The notes below the pieces were generated by a model. The model was not told where the DNA came from. It saw only the letters and a program-made list of their open reading frames with translations, and did not search any database. A program made the position numbers and the translations under genes. DNA of 64,000 nucleotides from Linderina pennispora (lineage: Eukaryota; Kickxellomycota; Kickxellomycetes; Kickxellales; Kickxellaceae), in contig NW_024468253.1 of the NCBI RefSeq assembly GCF_002104995.1, forward strand, positions 806,001-870,000, given 5' to 3'. This document shows, in pieces, positions 22,260 through 33,367 of the stretch; positions within the stretch are counted from its first letter, which is position 1; each line of letters begins with the position of its first letter.

Positions 22260-24239
22260 ATGGTCCCCAAGAGTAAGCGTCAACAGCAGCACACCTTGAG
22301 CGATGTTTAGAGTCATGAGAACTAATGATACACCTGTAGAACACAAGTCCAAGCGTGTGCCGCTGAAGCAGCAACAAAAGATCCGGCGCAAGGCGTCCGA
22401 GAAGCGGCGCAAGGACCGGCGCGAGGCGAAGCGCAACCCGCAGCGCAAGAAGTTGAAGAAGGACCCTGGAATCCCGAACCTGTTCCCGATGAAGGACAAG
22501 GTGCTGAACCAGATCGAGGAGCACCGGGCACAGCTGAAGGAGGAGAAGGAGCGCCAGCGCGACGCACGGAAATCCCTGCACGACAAGAACCGCAACATCA
22601 GTGCAGTCACAAGCATTGCCGACCTGGCCCGGGACGCGCAGTCGCGGGATGCCCAGTATGAGGATGACATGAGCGACTCGGACTCGGACTCGGGCGTGCG
22701 GGCTACCGTCGACGGCGCCGTGGTGGGCCGGCGCGACAACTCGAAGCGTGCCTACTACAAGGAGTTCCAGAAGGTTGTTCAGAACGCCGACGTTATCTTG
22801 GAGGTGCTTGATGCCCGCGATCCGCTCGGCACGCGCGCGCCGCAGATCGAGCGCATGATCATGGATGCTGGGGCAAACAAGCGCATCATCCTGATCCTGA
22901 ACAAGATCGATCTGGTGCCGCGCGACGTGGTCGAGAAATGGCTAAAGTACCTGCGCCACGAGTTCCCCACACTGGCCTTCAAGGCCTCCACGCAGGAGCA
23001 GCGCAGCAACCTGGGCCAGGCCAGCTCCTCCAGCAAGAAGGCTGCCACCCTGACCACGTCCGAGTGCGTCGGCGCCGAGTCGCTGATCCAGCTGCTGAAG
23101 AACTACTCGCGCAACCAGAAGATCAAGACATCCATCACGGTCGGTGCCATTGGCTTCCCGAACGTCGGCAAGTCGTCGCTGATCAACTCGCTCAAGCGGT
23201 CGCGCGTCTGCGGCGTGGGCTCCACCCCTGGCTTCACCAAATTTGTCCAGCAGATCCATCTTGACAAGAACCTCAAGCTGCTCGACTGCCCTGGCATCGT
23301 CTTCAACGGCCCCGTCAAGGCTGGCACCAAGCTTGACGAGACCGCCATGGCCGAGATGATGCTGCGCAACTGCATCAAGGTCGAGCTGCTTGACGATCCC
23401 GTCACCCCTGTCGACCTGATCGTCCAGCGCTGCAAGCCGCAGGCCCTCCAGGCCATGTACAATGTGCCGGCCTTTATGACCACCCGCGATTTCCTGGTGC
23501 GTCTTGCCATCCAGCGCGGTCAGCTCAAGCGCGGTGGCATTGCTGATGTTGAGGCTGCGGCCCGTATTGTGCTCTCCGACTGGAACAAGGGCAAGATCCC
23601 CTACTACACTCTGCCGCCGGGCATGACCGCCAAGACGAACTCGGGTATGACCGCTGCTGGTGACGCTGCCGCCGCCCATGGCGCCGAGCGTGCCGTTGTT
23701 GTTAGCGAGTGGGCCAAGGAATTCGACATTGGCGCCCTGCTTGGTGATATTGACTCGACCGCCCTTGAGGGTGCCAAGACCGACAATGCGTTCTCGCGCC
23801 GTGCCGTCGTCATGGAGGGTCGCACCATTACCCAGGATATCAACATGGAGATGGACGCCGCCGATATGTCCAGCGAGGACGACGAAGAGCTTATGTCCGA
23901 GGACGACGAAGCTGTCCACAGCGCCCATGGGTACCACCGTCATCGACCTGCCAGCCACCAGGAAGATCAAGGCTCTGGAGCGTAGCTCTGGCCAGGCCCT
24001 CACCAGCGAGGAGGCTGCAATCAACCCTCAGCTCAACCGCCAGCTCAAGCTCGAGCAGCGCAAGAAGCAGAAGAAGCAGGCAAAGAAGGCTCTGGAGCTG
24101 GCTGCCTGCTGCTGCTGATGACATGGCGGTCGAAGAGGCTGGCGATGGCAACGATGACTACGACTTTGGCACATACTTTAAGCAGCCGGAGGCCACAGTG
24201 GAGCAGGACGCGATGGAGGAGTCCGATGACGATCTTTGA
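22260..24239 (+). CDS. NUG1: Nucleolar GTPase, nucleostemin/Nug1 (Grn1) family
   Basis: A circularly permuted GTPase for export and maturation of the 60S ribosomal subunit. Exon 1 is only 13 nt (22260-22272). After a 67-bp intron, exon 2 from 22340 gives MVPKKHKSKRVPL, the typical family start, and a lysine/arginine-rich nucleolar region. G motifs occur in permuted order: G4 ILNKIDLVP (about 22905), then G1 GFPNVGKSSLIN (about 23154), STPGFT and G3 DCPG (about 23287). An acidic region and a basic KKQKKQAKKALEL segment follow. Two +1 steps, near 23925 and 24108, lead to the acidic end EESDDDL with stop 24237-24239. Total is about 635 aa, normal for the family. Confidence 0.92.
22273..22339 (+). 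other. Intron of NUG1
   Basis: GTAAGC donor directly after the fourth codon, an ACTAAT branch-point match at 22321-22326 and the CTGTAG acceptor ending at 22339. Splicing removes an in-frame stop and restores the conserved MVPKKHKSKR start. Confidence 0.9.
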
Positions 24240-24542
24240 GATTTTCCTTTTGTCTTATTCAAAATAGGCGCTTTAGCTGGCATTGATATCCTACTATGTG
24301 ATTTGAGGACGTGGATGATGAGACATAACATCGCCACACAGACTCTGTGAAAGGTACTCTAAGGTAATTGATTCTGTACGCAGAACATTCGAAAATCACC
24401 TACAATGCAGCTTTATACAGAAAATCAGCTAGGGAAATCCCATGTGGATCTGGTCATGCACACATTGTCTATGTAGGAATCCGCTGTCAACTACTGAATT
24501 ATCGCTTTCTCCTCAACTTGTCCCTTTCACACTCTTTATCTA

Positions 24543-25200
24543 ATGCCTCCACTCAGTGAAACTGCATTTACTTTGGTCGACTCTTGTTGCCCGGCAGCTA
24601 GCCCGTATGACCTGGCCCCTTGTGTTTGGTATATCTGTTGCTTTGTGTTCACCTTCGAGCAGCAAAAAGCGCCAGATTACACTGCTGGCCAAAACATGCC
24701 GCATCCTTTCTAGTAATCTATACTATTATCTTGCTGTTGGACATCGGCTTGTATCCTAATACATCCATCGCGTTTTGTCGCCAATTCTTTGTGGAATGTC
24801 TTTTTTCCTCTTGCCATCACACCAAATATCTTTTTCTGGTTCATCCTTGGAGAACGTGCATTCTTGCATGATGTGAACCAGATGTATAGAGATCAAATGT
24901 ACGCTCTTAGTGAAGACAAGGATCAGTACTCGCGTCTCTTCTCAATTATTGGCCTATCGTTTGGTGATTCGATGGTATGTCTTAGGCGGCCTGCTGTTCA
25001 CGGGTATTTCTCGCATTATTAAGGACAAACGTAGGAATATGGAAAGGGGATTTGATATCCCGATGGCGGTGTTTTTCCTTTTGTGTTCCGCTATAATTGC
25101 AGCCAGAGCATATTATAAACACCGTGAGCTCCAGGATAGCTTGGATTCTGAACTTCCAACAACAGTAACCCCTCTTCTCAAGCATACCTTCTCCAACTAA
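24543..25200 (+). CDS. Orphan multi-pass membrane protein with frame changes
   Basis: ATG 24543 (MPPLSETAFTLVDSCC) is followed by hydrophobic segments in three frames linked by small shifts near 24712, 24810 and 24975. These are CVWYICCFVFTF, VIYTIILLLDIGLYPN, NIFFWFILGERAFL, a soluble loop (NQMYRDQMYALSEDKDQYSRLF), VLGGLLFTGISRIIKD and IPMAVFFLLCSAIIAARAYY. It ends at 25198-25200. The consistent alternation of membrane segments and charged loops argues for one coding unit of about 215 aa with four or five TM helices. The family is not recognised. A decayed pseudogene is the main alternative. Confidence 0.45.
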
Positions 25201-26644
25201 GATTTTGATGATATACAATCAAATTGTTTCAACGGGTACGAATATAACCAGGTGCTGATAGCGTCGAACAGAGATTTTCTCTGCGACCCGAGTAAAGCAT
25301 CTATCATTGAATATGCTGTTTTAGCCTGTGTTGTTATTTGTGCAAACCCGTGTATTTGTAGCGCACACGAAAAGTATATACGTTAAAAGTATACGAAGAT
25401 GGAAGGATATATTCGTGAGGAGTTTGTCAGTAGGCTGGAGGGTTCCACAAATTTGTAAGAAAAGGGGAAAGGGGCAACTGGCTTGAGCGTTGTAAGTGTT
25501 GGTCCAAAACAATCATCCTAATATGCATGCAGTGATAGGAATTATTTGTCTTTCATCACTGCTCATGGTTTAGGGTTGTGCTGTCGGCGGCTTGGCTTCA
25601 AACAACATGACTGTGCCAGCTCAGTGACAGCCAAGTTCGGCCTGGCTGGCCGCATGCGGTCTCACAGGGGTTGTATCACCTTGTGCTGGGTAACATTATC
25701 ATATGTCTCAGTAATACGGCGTCTTGTTACAGAGCCAAGACGAAAGCTGCAAGCCAAGACGATATCAATGGATAAAACGTTGTTGCCATACTCCAAACAC
25801 CCAGCCTGCTGGCCCCTTGATAGTGAATGAAGGCTCTGACGAGGACTTGCAGCTTCTGATGAAAGATGGCCGCTTATAGCAGCCTCTCCAGGCTTTTCAC
25901 CTTTTGTCTCTGTAGTTCGAAATAAAATACTTCAATCATATCTGAACTACCTGACCAGCATAGCAGCTTGTCTGGAGAACACGAAGGCGACATGTGCCAC
26001 GGATACATGCATGCTCAATTGCTAAGAGATTTGACATCGTGGTTTGCAATCGGCATTAGTTCAGGCATGGCTTGTGCCATCAACCTTGGATCGGTCCTCA
26101 TCGTCCCTCATCGTCCTCATCATCACCTTCGAATCTGCTTGATCATCTTTGTTGGCAATTTCGACGTTTTAGGCCATATGGCATATTGTTCTATTATCGT
26201 TAGCAATCAGCAGCTCCTAACATTTTTACACTCTTTTGGCCCCCTTTTGGGCTGACCGAGGCCGTTTTGCGACTCAGCAAGAGCAGCTGCGTGTGGGTAT
26301 AAAATGCCAGCCGTTGCTCCTACGGAAAGCAGCGGTCCACCATCATCGCTGTCCTTTTCTCCTAACTTCTCCTAAACCATTAGGCAATTCTGACTGCAAA
26401 AAAACCAAATCTATCTACTCCATTACGTGTTGCATTTATTACAGATAATCCTTACATACGATGGATATTCATAAACTCATCCACCCATCCAGCCCTCAGA
26501 GGGAGAGCGAGAATTTTAGGCCTTATTCTCACAGTGGAGATAACTGTTGCTGACTCCATCACTTATCATCAATGCATATACCTCCGATACCAGCTCATCA
26601 TCACTGGGAATTGGAGGCTTGTCGCAAAGGCCAGATGGCAGCTA
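25201..26644. other. Long stretch without a supportable gene
   Basis: About 1.4 kb of A/T-richer sequence. Frames at 25546-25830 and 25968-26255 lack codon bias and motifs. A short direct repeat (CATCGTCCTCATC-type) occurs at 26098-26125. Nothing else is supported. Confidence 0.4.
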
Positions 26645-27597
26645 ATGAGCAAGGCCAATACACTGGCAGCTCAAGCATCACTTCAACCTATCCCCGATAG
26701 CATGCAGCCGCACGAGACTCAGCTTGAAAATAATAAAAATGGATGCAAAAGAGCTTGCAGCTACGACGAAGATGCTGCGGAGCCCCTACCAAAGCGCATC
26801 TGCCTTCACCACAGCTGGGATGGACAAGCCCCTGACTGCGAAGTAGCAGCAACTCCGGGACGCAGATCAGCAGGAGCTGTGGTACTGAGCAGGAAAATAC
26901 CAGCCTGGCCCAAGCAATTTGCTCCTCATTATGAAATACCATTCGGAGAGATGCAGCGTCGTGTCAAGGAGTATGCTGGAGACGAATGGCTTGGACAGAG
27001 CTACCAACACCACCAGGGATACAATGGCCGAGGAATACCGGGGCGAGGGCTCTAAGCAATGCAATGCTAGTCTGACTAGGCAGCCTACTCACTGCGGAGC
27101 AGTACCACCTGGAGAAAGTAGCGTGCCATGGTTTACTGAAGGAGCCGCCTATTGGTGACCCAGATACCAGCAGCAACAGCAACAGCAGCAACAAGAGCAG
27201 CAACACTAAGCACACAGGGATGCAGGCTAGCAGGTGTGAGAGTCCAGAGGAGCCAGCTCAAGAGCTGTGCTTGAGCACAACTGAGGCGGAGACAGTGTCA
27301 GTACTAGGGTGGGAAACTGAGTCAATGACTTCTATCCTCGGCCTTGGTTGCAGATTCTATTTCTGATTGGATATCTGATTCTGAGCTTGATACAGAGTCA
27401 GTAGCGAAATTCAGAGGTTGATATTGATATTTACCCGCTAACGCAAGTAACGCCATGGTCACCAGCGAGCATAGTGGATGGAGTCAGAGCTAGTAGCAGA
27501 CTCAGAAGTTGACATTGAGATTTACCCGCTAACTCAAATAGTGCCAGAGTCACCGGCAAGCATGCCAGTAGAGCTAGAGTCTGGATTTGGATGGTGA
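26645..27597 (+). CDS. Orphan Ser/Glu-rich protein with an internal repeat, frame-shifted or decayed
   Basis: Coding character is visible from ATG 26645 (MSKANTLAAQASLQ). It includes a bipartite NLS-like segment (CKRACSYDEDAAEPLPKRIC) and a conserved-looking block (WPKQFAPHYEIPF). It passes by frame steps into SLTRQPTHCGAVPPGESSVPW, then a Ser/Asn run over an AGC/AAC repeat (27166-27210), and an acidic part (SISDWISDSELDTESV). The end holds two copies of a motif, VDIDIYPLTQVT and VDIEIYPLTQIV, each followed by SPAS, 91 bp apart. The stop is at 27595-27597. At least four frame changes are needed. The repeat proves past coding function, but whether the gene is intact in the organism cannot be told here. 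Confidence 0.4.
27414..27574 (+). repeat. Imperfect tandem repeat in the Ser/Glu-rich orphan
   Basis: Two units begin at 27414 and 27505 (period 91 bp). They share GTTGAYATTGAKATTTACC and the following CCGCTAAC, then TCACCRGCRAGCAT. Differences are mainly at third codon positions in the shared reading, and the period is one base more than 30 codons. Confidence 0.6.
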
Positions 27598-28017
27598 GAC
27601 GTTGGTGGTTGACTCGCCGTATCTGTGGGCACTGTTCGACTAGGCTAGCCATTTGGCCACAAACCAGCGATGACCCGGGTTGCGAGCTATCGATGGCTGG
27701 ACCATGGATTGGATATCACACCGGGCCGGCAGTTATCTCCTTTTTCCTTTTTTTCCTTTCTTTTTCAAATCTTCATTCAATCGCAACCAACATCTTTGGC
27801 ATATAGCACGCCTTGCCAGCACCATGACGGACGATATATGCGGCAGACGCGTGAATAACCACAAACAAAAATTAATCTAATACTTGTGATCTGTTAATAT
27901 GGTGAGGCACTGCCTTGGGCGAGGAGAGTTTTTTGAGCCTTTGACGTGTGTCGTTTGTCTTTGCCTTTGTCACTTGCTTCATTTCCCACTCATACTTTTA
28001 CTTTAGGAACCTGATAA

Positions 28018-30659
28018 ATGAGTGCAGCGGATATTGCCACCGAGTTTGCTTCAGTGGTCGAGAGCGGCCCGGGGTCAGACAACCGGGACGAGTCACAGGC
28101 TCAACAGTTCAAAAAGCTCACGCAAAAGTATTTTGAGGTATTGGAGGGCGATACTGACAACACAGAAGACCCACTGAGAAAGGGCCGGGCCAGGTACTGG
28201 AAAGTCGAGAGCAACACATGGGACCTCATGGAGCGGTTGAGCACGTAAGTTGAATGCAAGAAAAGGCTAACAGGGAGAAATTTGGAAGCCAAATCCTCAG
28301 CTATGTTATTTACTGGCAGTATACCACTTTTGATCCTGTAGAATCCGTCAGAGAGCACAGCAGAGCGCAGCCGACCAGGACGCAAATATGGTGGACGACA
28401 CGATGGTGGCAGCAGAGTCGATTGCTACCACGGACTTTGTGCGGGTGCAGGATGTAATGGGTGACAGCAGCAGTGCTACTGCAGTGCCATGCGATCCGGG
28501 CCTGGCTTGAGGAGACAGCGGTGCCGTTTGAGCCGGTAGAGACACGGCGCGGCTACCTATTCTATACACGCAAGAACATTCGCAATCAGCGGGCTGAGGA
28601 CTCATCGGCAGGCAGCACGTCTGGCGGTGCAGTGACCGAAATCGATCCGGATGCGCCGACACGGCAAAAGAGGACCCTGGCGGCGGAGGACGGCGAGTAC
28701 GAGGACAGCCTGCTGCGCTCGCTGTACGAGTTTGTGCGGCGTGGGCGGCTCGACGATGCACTGAATCTGTGTGTCGAAAGCGACGAGCCATGGCGTGCAG
28801 CTAGTATGCGGGGTGGGTTGTTTTGGCGCGATCCAAGGCTCGAGGTTGAAGACAAAATTGGCGACGGGGACATGCAGCCGCGGGACACTGCGGGAAACGT
28901 GAACCGGGCGCTGTGGAAGCAGACATGTGCGGCGCTGGCACAGGACGAGGACAACAAGCTATATGACCGTGCCTTGTATGCGGCGCTCAGCGGGCGGCTG
29001 GATGAGGTCCTGCTGGTTTCCAAGTCGTGGGAGGATATAGTGTGGGCGTACGTCAATGCTATGATCGAGGAACGTGTGGACAAGGACGTGGTGCGGGAGA
29101 ACTCGCTGTATATCCCGGCCGAAACCATGTCGCTGGGGCATATCCAAAGCAAGTATCCGCCAGTGGACGGACTGAAGCAGGTCTTTGAAGCGATGCGCTC
29201 GCACGAGTCCGATGCTGTCAAGAAGGAGACAGAGACGCCGTTCCACAGACTGCAGACAGCGATTATTCTTGATGGGTTCGCCGAGTATATTGCAGATTTC
29301 GCGCAGAAACTGCGTTCGGATGCACTGTCCTGAAGACGAGGGCGACTTGCTTCGGTTCGTTGTCCATGCTGCACTGTACATGCGGCAAGTAGGCTTTGAC
29401 TTGCCTTCTGACGCGGTGGAGACAGTTCTGGAAGAGTACATTGACCACTGTCTTCGGACAAGCACCGCGAACTAGTGGCCCTATATACATCTCAGCTGCC
29501 AGCAGAGAAGCAGACCGAGGTGTATGCCGAGTTCCTGCAGAAAGTGAACGACCCGCTGCCTGTGCGCTTCCAGCTCCTGCAGTTGGCCGAGAAGCACAGG
29601 CTCGACTGGCACGCAATCGCAAAGCGTGCATCATATCTGGCGTTGCTCCAGCACGACGTCTCTGATAGCGATGGGGCAGCGCAGCCTATTTGAGCTTGCG
29701 GAGCCGGTCCGAGTCCGATAACACCGCAGGAGCTCGAGCAAGTGCGTGCAATCGAGTGGGTCACAAGCGACCCGCGGCTGTACGACTATGCATTGGCGCA
29801 GGTGTGCAAGCTGGCAAGGCGGTTCATGCTGCGTGGGCGGACGAACGCCGCAGCGCGGCTGTTCAACTCGCTTCCTAGCGGATTTGTGCAGCAGGAGTGG
29901 ATTGACAAGTCGGATGTCATGGATTCGCCGACCAAGCCCAGCCAGGCGTCAGCGCAGGGCGGCAAGGCGCGTGCATCGGAGCGAGACAGCATCGTGCTTC
30001 CTCGAGTACATCCACATTCTGGCCATGTGCGACTCGCTGGCGTTCTACTCGGGCTGGGCAGAGCTCATGTGCCAGCAGCCTATGGTGCCCAAGGACCGCA
30101 GCCGTGCGGCCGCGCACGTGCAGGCGCAGTGGATTGAGTGGCGGGACGAGGTGGTGCCAAGGACCGCAGCCGTGCGGCCGCGCACGTGCAGGCGCAGTGG
30201 ATTGAGTGGCGGGACGAGGTGGTGCCCAAGACAGCCGAGGCCACTCGCATGTTCCAGGACAAGATTCTGGGCGTCGGCTGGCTGACCGAGCCGTCATTGC
30301 AGGTCGATGTTTCTGCAACTGGGCGTCAGGACGTGCAGCGGCAGGTGCGTGCGACCGAGCTGGCGCTGCTGCGCGCGCTGTATGTGCCCGAGGTTGTGTT
30401 CCGACTGCACGCGGTTCTGTATGATTCGCGTGTAGCAGTGCCGGAAAACTTGGAGCGCAGCTTGGAGCTGGCGCAGGTGGTGGCCGAGGAAGGCGAGGGC
30501 ATATACCGCGAGATGGCTAGGGCGTCGGCGGCGTATCCGAAGGGGCGGCTGGCGGCATTCATGGGGTTGATGCGCAAGTCGGCATTTGAGATGTTGCAGT
30601 CCAAGCAGGAGTCGCAGGAGGCGATGCCGGTGCTGCTGGGAGAACCGGCTGGTTTATAG
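28018..30659 (+). CDS. NUP107: Nuclear pore scaffold protein Nup107 / Nup84
   Basis: This is the helical scaffold subunit of the Y-complex of the nuclear pore. Start ATG 28018; an intron at 28245-28341; stop at 30657-30659. Diagnostic blocks are RAWLEETAVPFEPVETRRGYL, LLRSLYEFVRRGRLDDALNLC, WRAASMRGG and the core YDRALYAALSGRLDEVLLV with SWEDIVWAYVNAMIEERV. Toward the C-terminus are AIEWVTSDPRLYDYALAQV and TELALLRALYVPEVVFRLH. Frame changes occur near 28480, 29328, 29468, 29690 (a compensated pair) and 29995, plus a 68-bp tandem duplication at 30091-30227 that also shifts frame. When these are discounted the protein is about 840 aa, the size of fungal Nup84/Nup107 proteins. Identification is strong. 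Confidence 0.9.
28245..28341 (+). other. Intron of NUP107
   Basis: The donor GTAAGT follows ERLS plus AC. There is a GCTAACA branch-like site and a CTGTAG acceptor. Joining gives ERLSTIRQRAQQ in frame. Confidence 0.85.
30091..30227 (+). repeat. 68/69-bp perfect tandem duplication inside NUP107
   Basis: Copy 1 (30091-30158, 68 nt) and copy 2 (30159-30227, 69 nt) are identical except that copy 1 lacks one C at its end. Both start AAGGACCGCAGCCGTGCGGC and encode KDRSRAAAHVQAQWIEWRD. Skipping one 68-nt copy leaves the gene in frame. Confidence 0.95.
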
Positions 30660-30843
30660 GCAGCCTTCATTTTTCAGATCCCTTTCTTTCCAGATTACAT
30701 ATTCAACAACATTCGCAAGGCTGGAGAGGGGTGTATGAGATTTATATTGTAAACACGCACAAACTCGAGAAAATAGAGGGCAGGCTATGCAGCTAACATC
30801 GAACCGCCCTTTTTTCCATCATCCAAGTAGCTCTATGGGGCTT

Positions 30844-31308
30844 TTAGGCCTGCGACTTCTTCAGGTCCTCCACAGAGGCAAACAGGCCGCTACGGTACTC
30901 GTCACGCTGCTCGCGAGTCATGCCCTTCATCTTGCCCTCGAAGCCGCCCGAGTACTCAAAGGTGCCCATGGTGGTACCGAAGAACAGGCAGCCGCCAATA
31001 CCGGCGGGGATCGAGCGCTTCCGAATACCGGCAATCATGCCGGCGGCACATCCGGCGACAGCCGAGTTGACGAAGTCCTCCTTGCCGCGGATCTGCGCGG
31101 ACGCAGCATCGACACCGGCAAAAACACCGCCCATGGCAGCCATGAACCCAATGGTGCTGCCGTGCTGGGTGAATACGCTCAGAGCGCCCTTGTTGGCCGA
31201 GGAGCCGTAGGCGGTCTGGAAAGCGCTGATAAAGAGACCAACGCCAGCACCGCCCAATGTGTACTTGGCGGCCTCTTCTTTCCAGTCCTTTGAATGCGTG
31301 CCGGTCAT
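30844..31308 (-). CDS. NDUFA11: Complex I subunit NDUFA11/B14.7 type (Tim17/22/23 superfamily)
   Basis: Intact 154-aa frame from ATG 31308. Four glycine-rich hydrophobic segments fit the Tim17/Tim22/Tim23 fold: YTLGGAGVGLFISAFQTAY, GSTIGFMAAMGGVFAGVDA, AVAGCAAGMIAGIR and IPAGIGGCLFFGTTMGTFEY. The spacing and the short charged ends match fungal NUO21.3b/NDUFA11, an accessory inner-membrane subunit of NADH:ubiquinone oxidoreductase, better than Tim22 itself. There is no presequence, as usual for this group. It is divergent from RTR1 (411 bp between starts). Its presence implies a complex I-containing respiratory chain. Confidence 0.8.
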   Translation of the reverse strand: MTGTHSKDWKEEAAKYTLGGAGVGLFISAFQTAYGSSANKGALSVFTQHGSTIGFMAAMGGVFAGVDAASAQIRGKEDFVNSAVAGCAAGMIAGIRKRSIPAGIGGCLFFGTTMGTFEYSGGFEGKMKGMTREQRDEYRSGLFASVEDLKKSQA

Positions 31309-31719
31309 TGTGATTTGCCCTTATTGAAGCCTTTTTTTCTGTCCGAATTACGGGAGGGTGAGGGTTGGAGAAAGAGGAGAAATAAAAAAGTACAACAAAT
31401 CTTGAATTGGACGTGCAAAGACAGAAATTGAAAGAATGCTGTGGTCTTGAAGCGACAACTATTTTGCTATCTGGCCTAAAGATAATCAATCACTGCCTCA
31501 AGCTGCTTGCAGGCCAAACGGAAAACAGCTAGATCACACAATCACAGCCAGATGTAATCAAGACAGGGCTGGCAGTGTTTGGCTCCAGTCGTCACACGCC
31601 TACCGTGGAGTTTCGTGGCGCGTGCCTTTCTCCTCCCCTCTCCGCCACAGCACTTATGAACACCACACAGAATAACCTAGACTAGCCATATTTTTGTTTC
31701 CTTTTCAAATACCCTTGCA
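31309..31719. promoter_or_regulatory. Shared divergent promoter NDUFA11 / RTR1
   Basis: 411 bp between opposite starts. The NDUFA11 side (31330-31400) has a long C/T-rich run on its coding strand. No clear TATA element is visible. Confidence 0.4.
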
Positions 31720-33318
31720 ATGAGCACAAGTCCCAGACCCCTGCGGGCGGCACCCGGCACCCGGCAGCTGCAAAAGAAAAAGAACACGGAGACACAGCAG
31801 GTACAGCAGCGGCGGCGTGACGCGGTCAAACAGAGCATGCGCACCAAGCAGCAGTACGACCGGCTGACGCTGAGCTGGCAAGAGAAGCTGCTGAGCCCAG
31901 TGTCGATAGTGCAGCTGCAGCAGGCAGCGCAGTACATGACGGCGGACGATTACCTGAGCGTGGTGAGCGAGCGCAGCTCCGGGCATCTGTGCGGGTACCC
32001 GATCTGTCGGCGGGCGGCGCGCGACACGAATGACGCAGCAGTACCATATTTCACTGTCGCGGCGCAAGCTGTTCGATGTGACAGAGCAGAAGGAGTACTG
32101 CAGCAACCGGTGCATGGTCGGGTCGCGGTTCTTCCGGCAGCAATTGTCGAACGAGCCGCTGTATATGCGAGCGCCCGGGAAGCTGGAGGTATCGGTGATG
32201 CCGGTGGAGGATGAGGCAGTGGAGGCCATCGAGCTGGACCGGCAGCTGGAGCAGCGCGTATTGGCGGGCACCGGCGAGCGCGAGCTGGTGGACTGGTACA
32301 TGAGCTCGCTGTTTGCCAAGATGAAGATCCCCGAGGCGGTAGCGCATGCAAACAACCCGCTGACGATTGTGGAGCGCGAAGGCGGCGCTGCAGCTGCGAT
32401 GGAGGTCAGCGACGGCATGGCGCGGCTCCAGTTTGCCGATGTTGAGGGGTTTGAGCCGGCGGTAGGATGCAGCTCGGATCAAGACGGCCGTGGGGCATGC
32501 CAGGCGCGCGAACGACAAAAAGTCCAAATTCCTGGCGGCGCGCAGTGCGCTGCGCAAGGTTGATTCGGTGGAGAGCATGGATGTTCGATAGCGATGCAGG
32601 CGCGGCGCAGCCAGCTCGCAGCGCGCTGGAGCGCGTGGCTCGGTTCGATACAGGCAGTGAGCCGCATACTGAGTCGGAGGCGGCAAGTGACGTTGTGGCG
32701 CCGTGGGACAGCGAGTCGGACGACGGGGTCGGGTACATAGCATCAGACGACGAGTCGTCGCAGAGCGGCAGCAGTTCGGACGATGACATGTTTGGCGGCA
32801 TGATCGGCGCGGCAGGATCGCGATCGGGCCCGTCGCTGTCGCTGTTCGGGCGGCTGTGGACGCTGGTGGACCGCATGGTGACGCCGCAGACGCGCGCATT
32901 CCTGCGCGACCTACAGACGGCTCAGAGCGCGCTGCCACTGATCAGTAGCGCAGCGGAGTACAACTCAGCGCCGGGCGACAAGAGCATGGCGACGCGGCAC
33001 AGTCTGCTAGCGGGCAGCGTGGAGCGCGAGCTACTGGACGTGCAGCAGGAGCTGGGAGTGGAGCTGGGGCTGGGCCGCGAAATGCACCTGCTGGTGTCGT
33101 CGCTGGCGCTGGGGCAGAACACCGTGGTGTTCGCGCGTGGCGAGCTGCGGCTGTTTGTGCTGGCACTGGTGTTTGCACTGGCGCGAGTGCTGCAGGGCCT
33201 GGCAGGCGCTCTGAGCGGCGATGTGGTGGTGGGGCGGCTCGAGTATGTGCTGCACCAGGCCAAGACCGAGCGGAGCGAGCTGGAGATGGTTGCGCGGCGC
33301 TTCCACGAGGCATACTGA
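31720..33318 (+). CDS. RTR1: RNA polymerase II CTD phosphatase Rtr1 / RPAP2 homologue
   Basis: Rtr1/RPAP2 shuttles with RNA polymerase II and removes Ser5 phosphate from the Rpb1 C-terminal repeats. After a basic N-terminus, a helical part (MTADDYLSVVSERSSGHLCGYP) leads to the RTR1 zinc site, CGYPIC and EYCSNRC. KLFDV and SRFFRQQLSNEPLYMR lie within and after it as in the family. The C-terminal half has an acidic linker and the RPAP2-like helical end (SLSLFGRLWTLVDRMVTPQTRAF; HLLVSSLALGQ). Three +1 changes (about 32031, 32480 and 32580) split the frame; the intermediate frame reads KSKFLAARSALRKVDSVESMD. The stop is at 33316-33318. Restored size is about 530 aa. Confidence 0.85.
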
Positions 33319-33367
33319 CAACTCTTGCGTAGTGGCTGTGGGGTAATATATTGAAAACACTGGGGGA

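Noticed and set aside
22942-24024. 360-codon minus-strand open frame
   Set aside because: Antisense shadow of the NUG1 GTPase domain; no motif or start context of its own.
25546-26255. Two plus-strand frames of about 95 codons
   Set aside because: No codon bias, no motifs, and no linkage to neighbouring frames by plausible splices or shifts.
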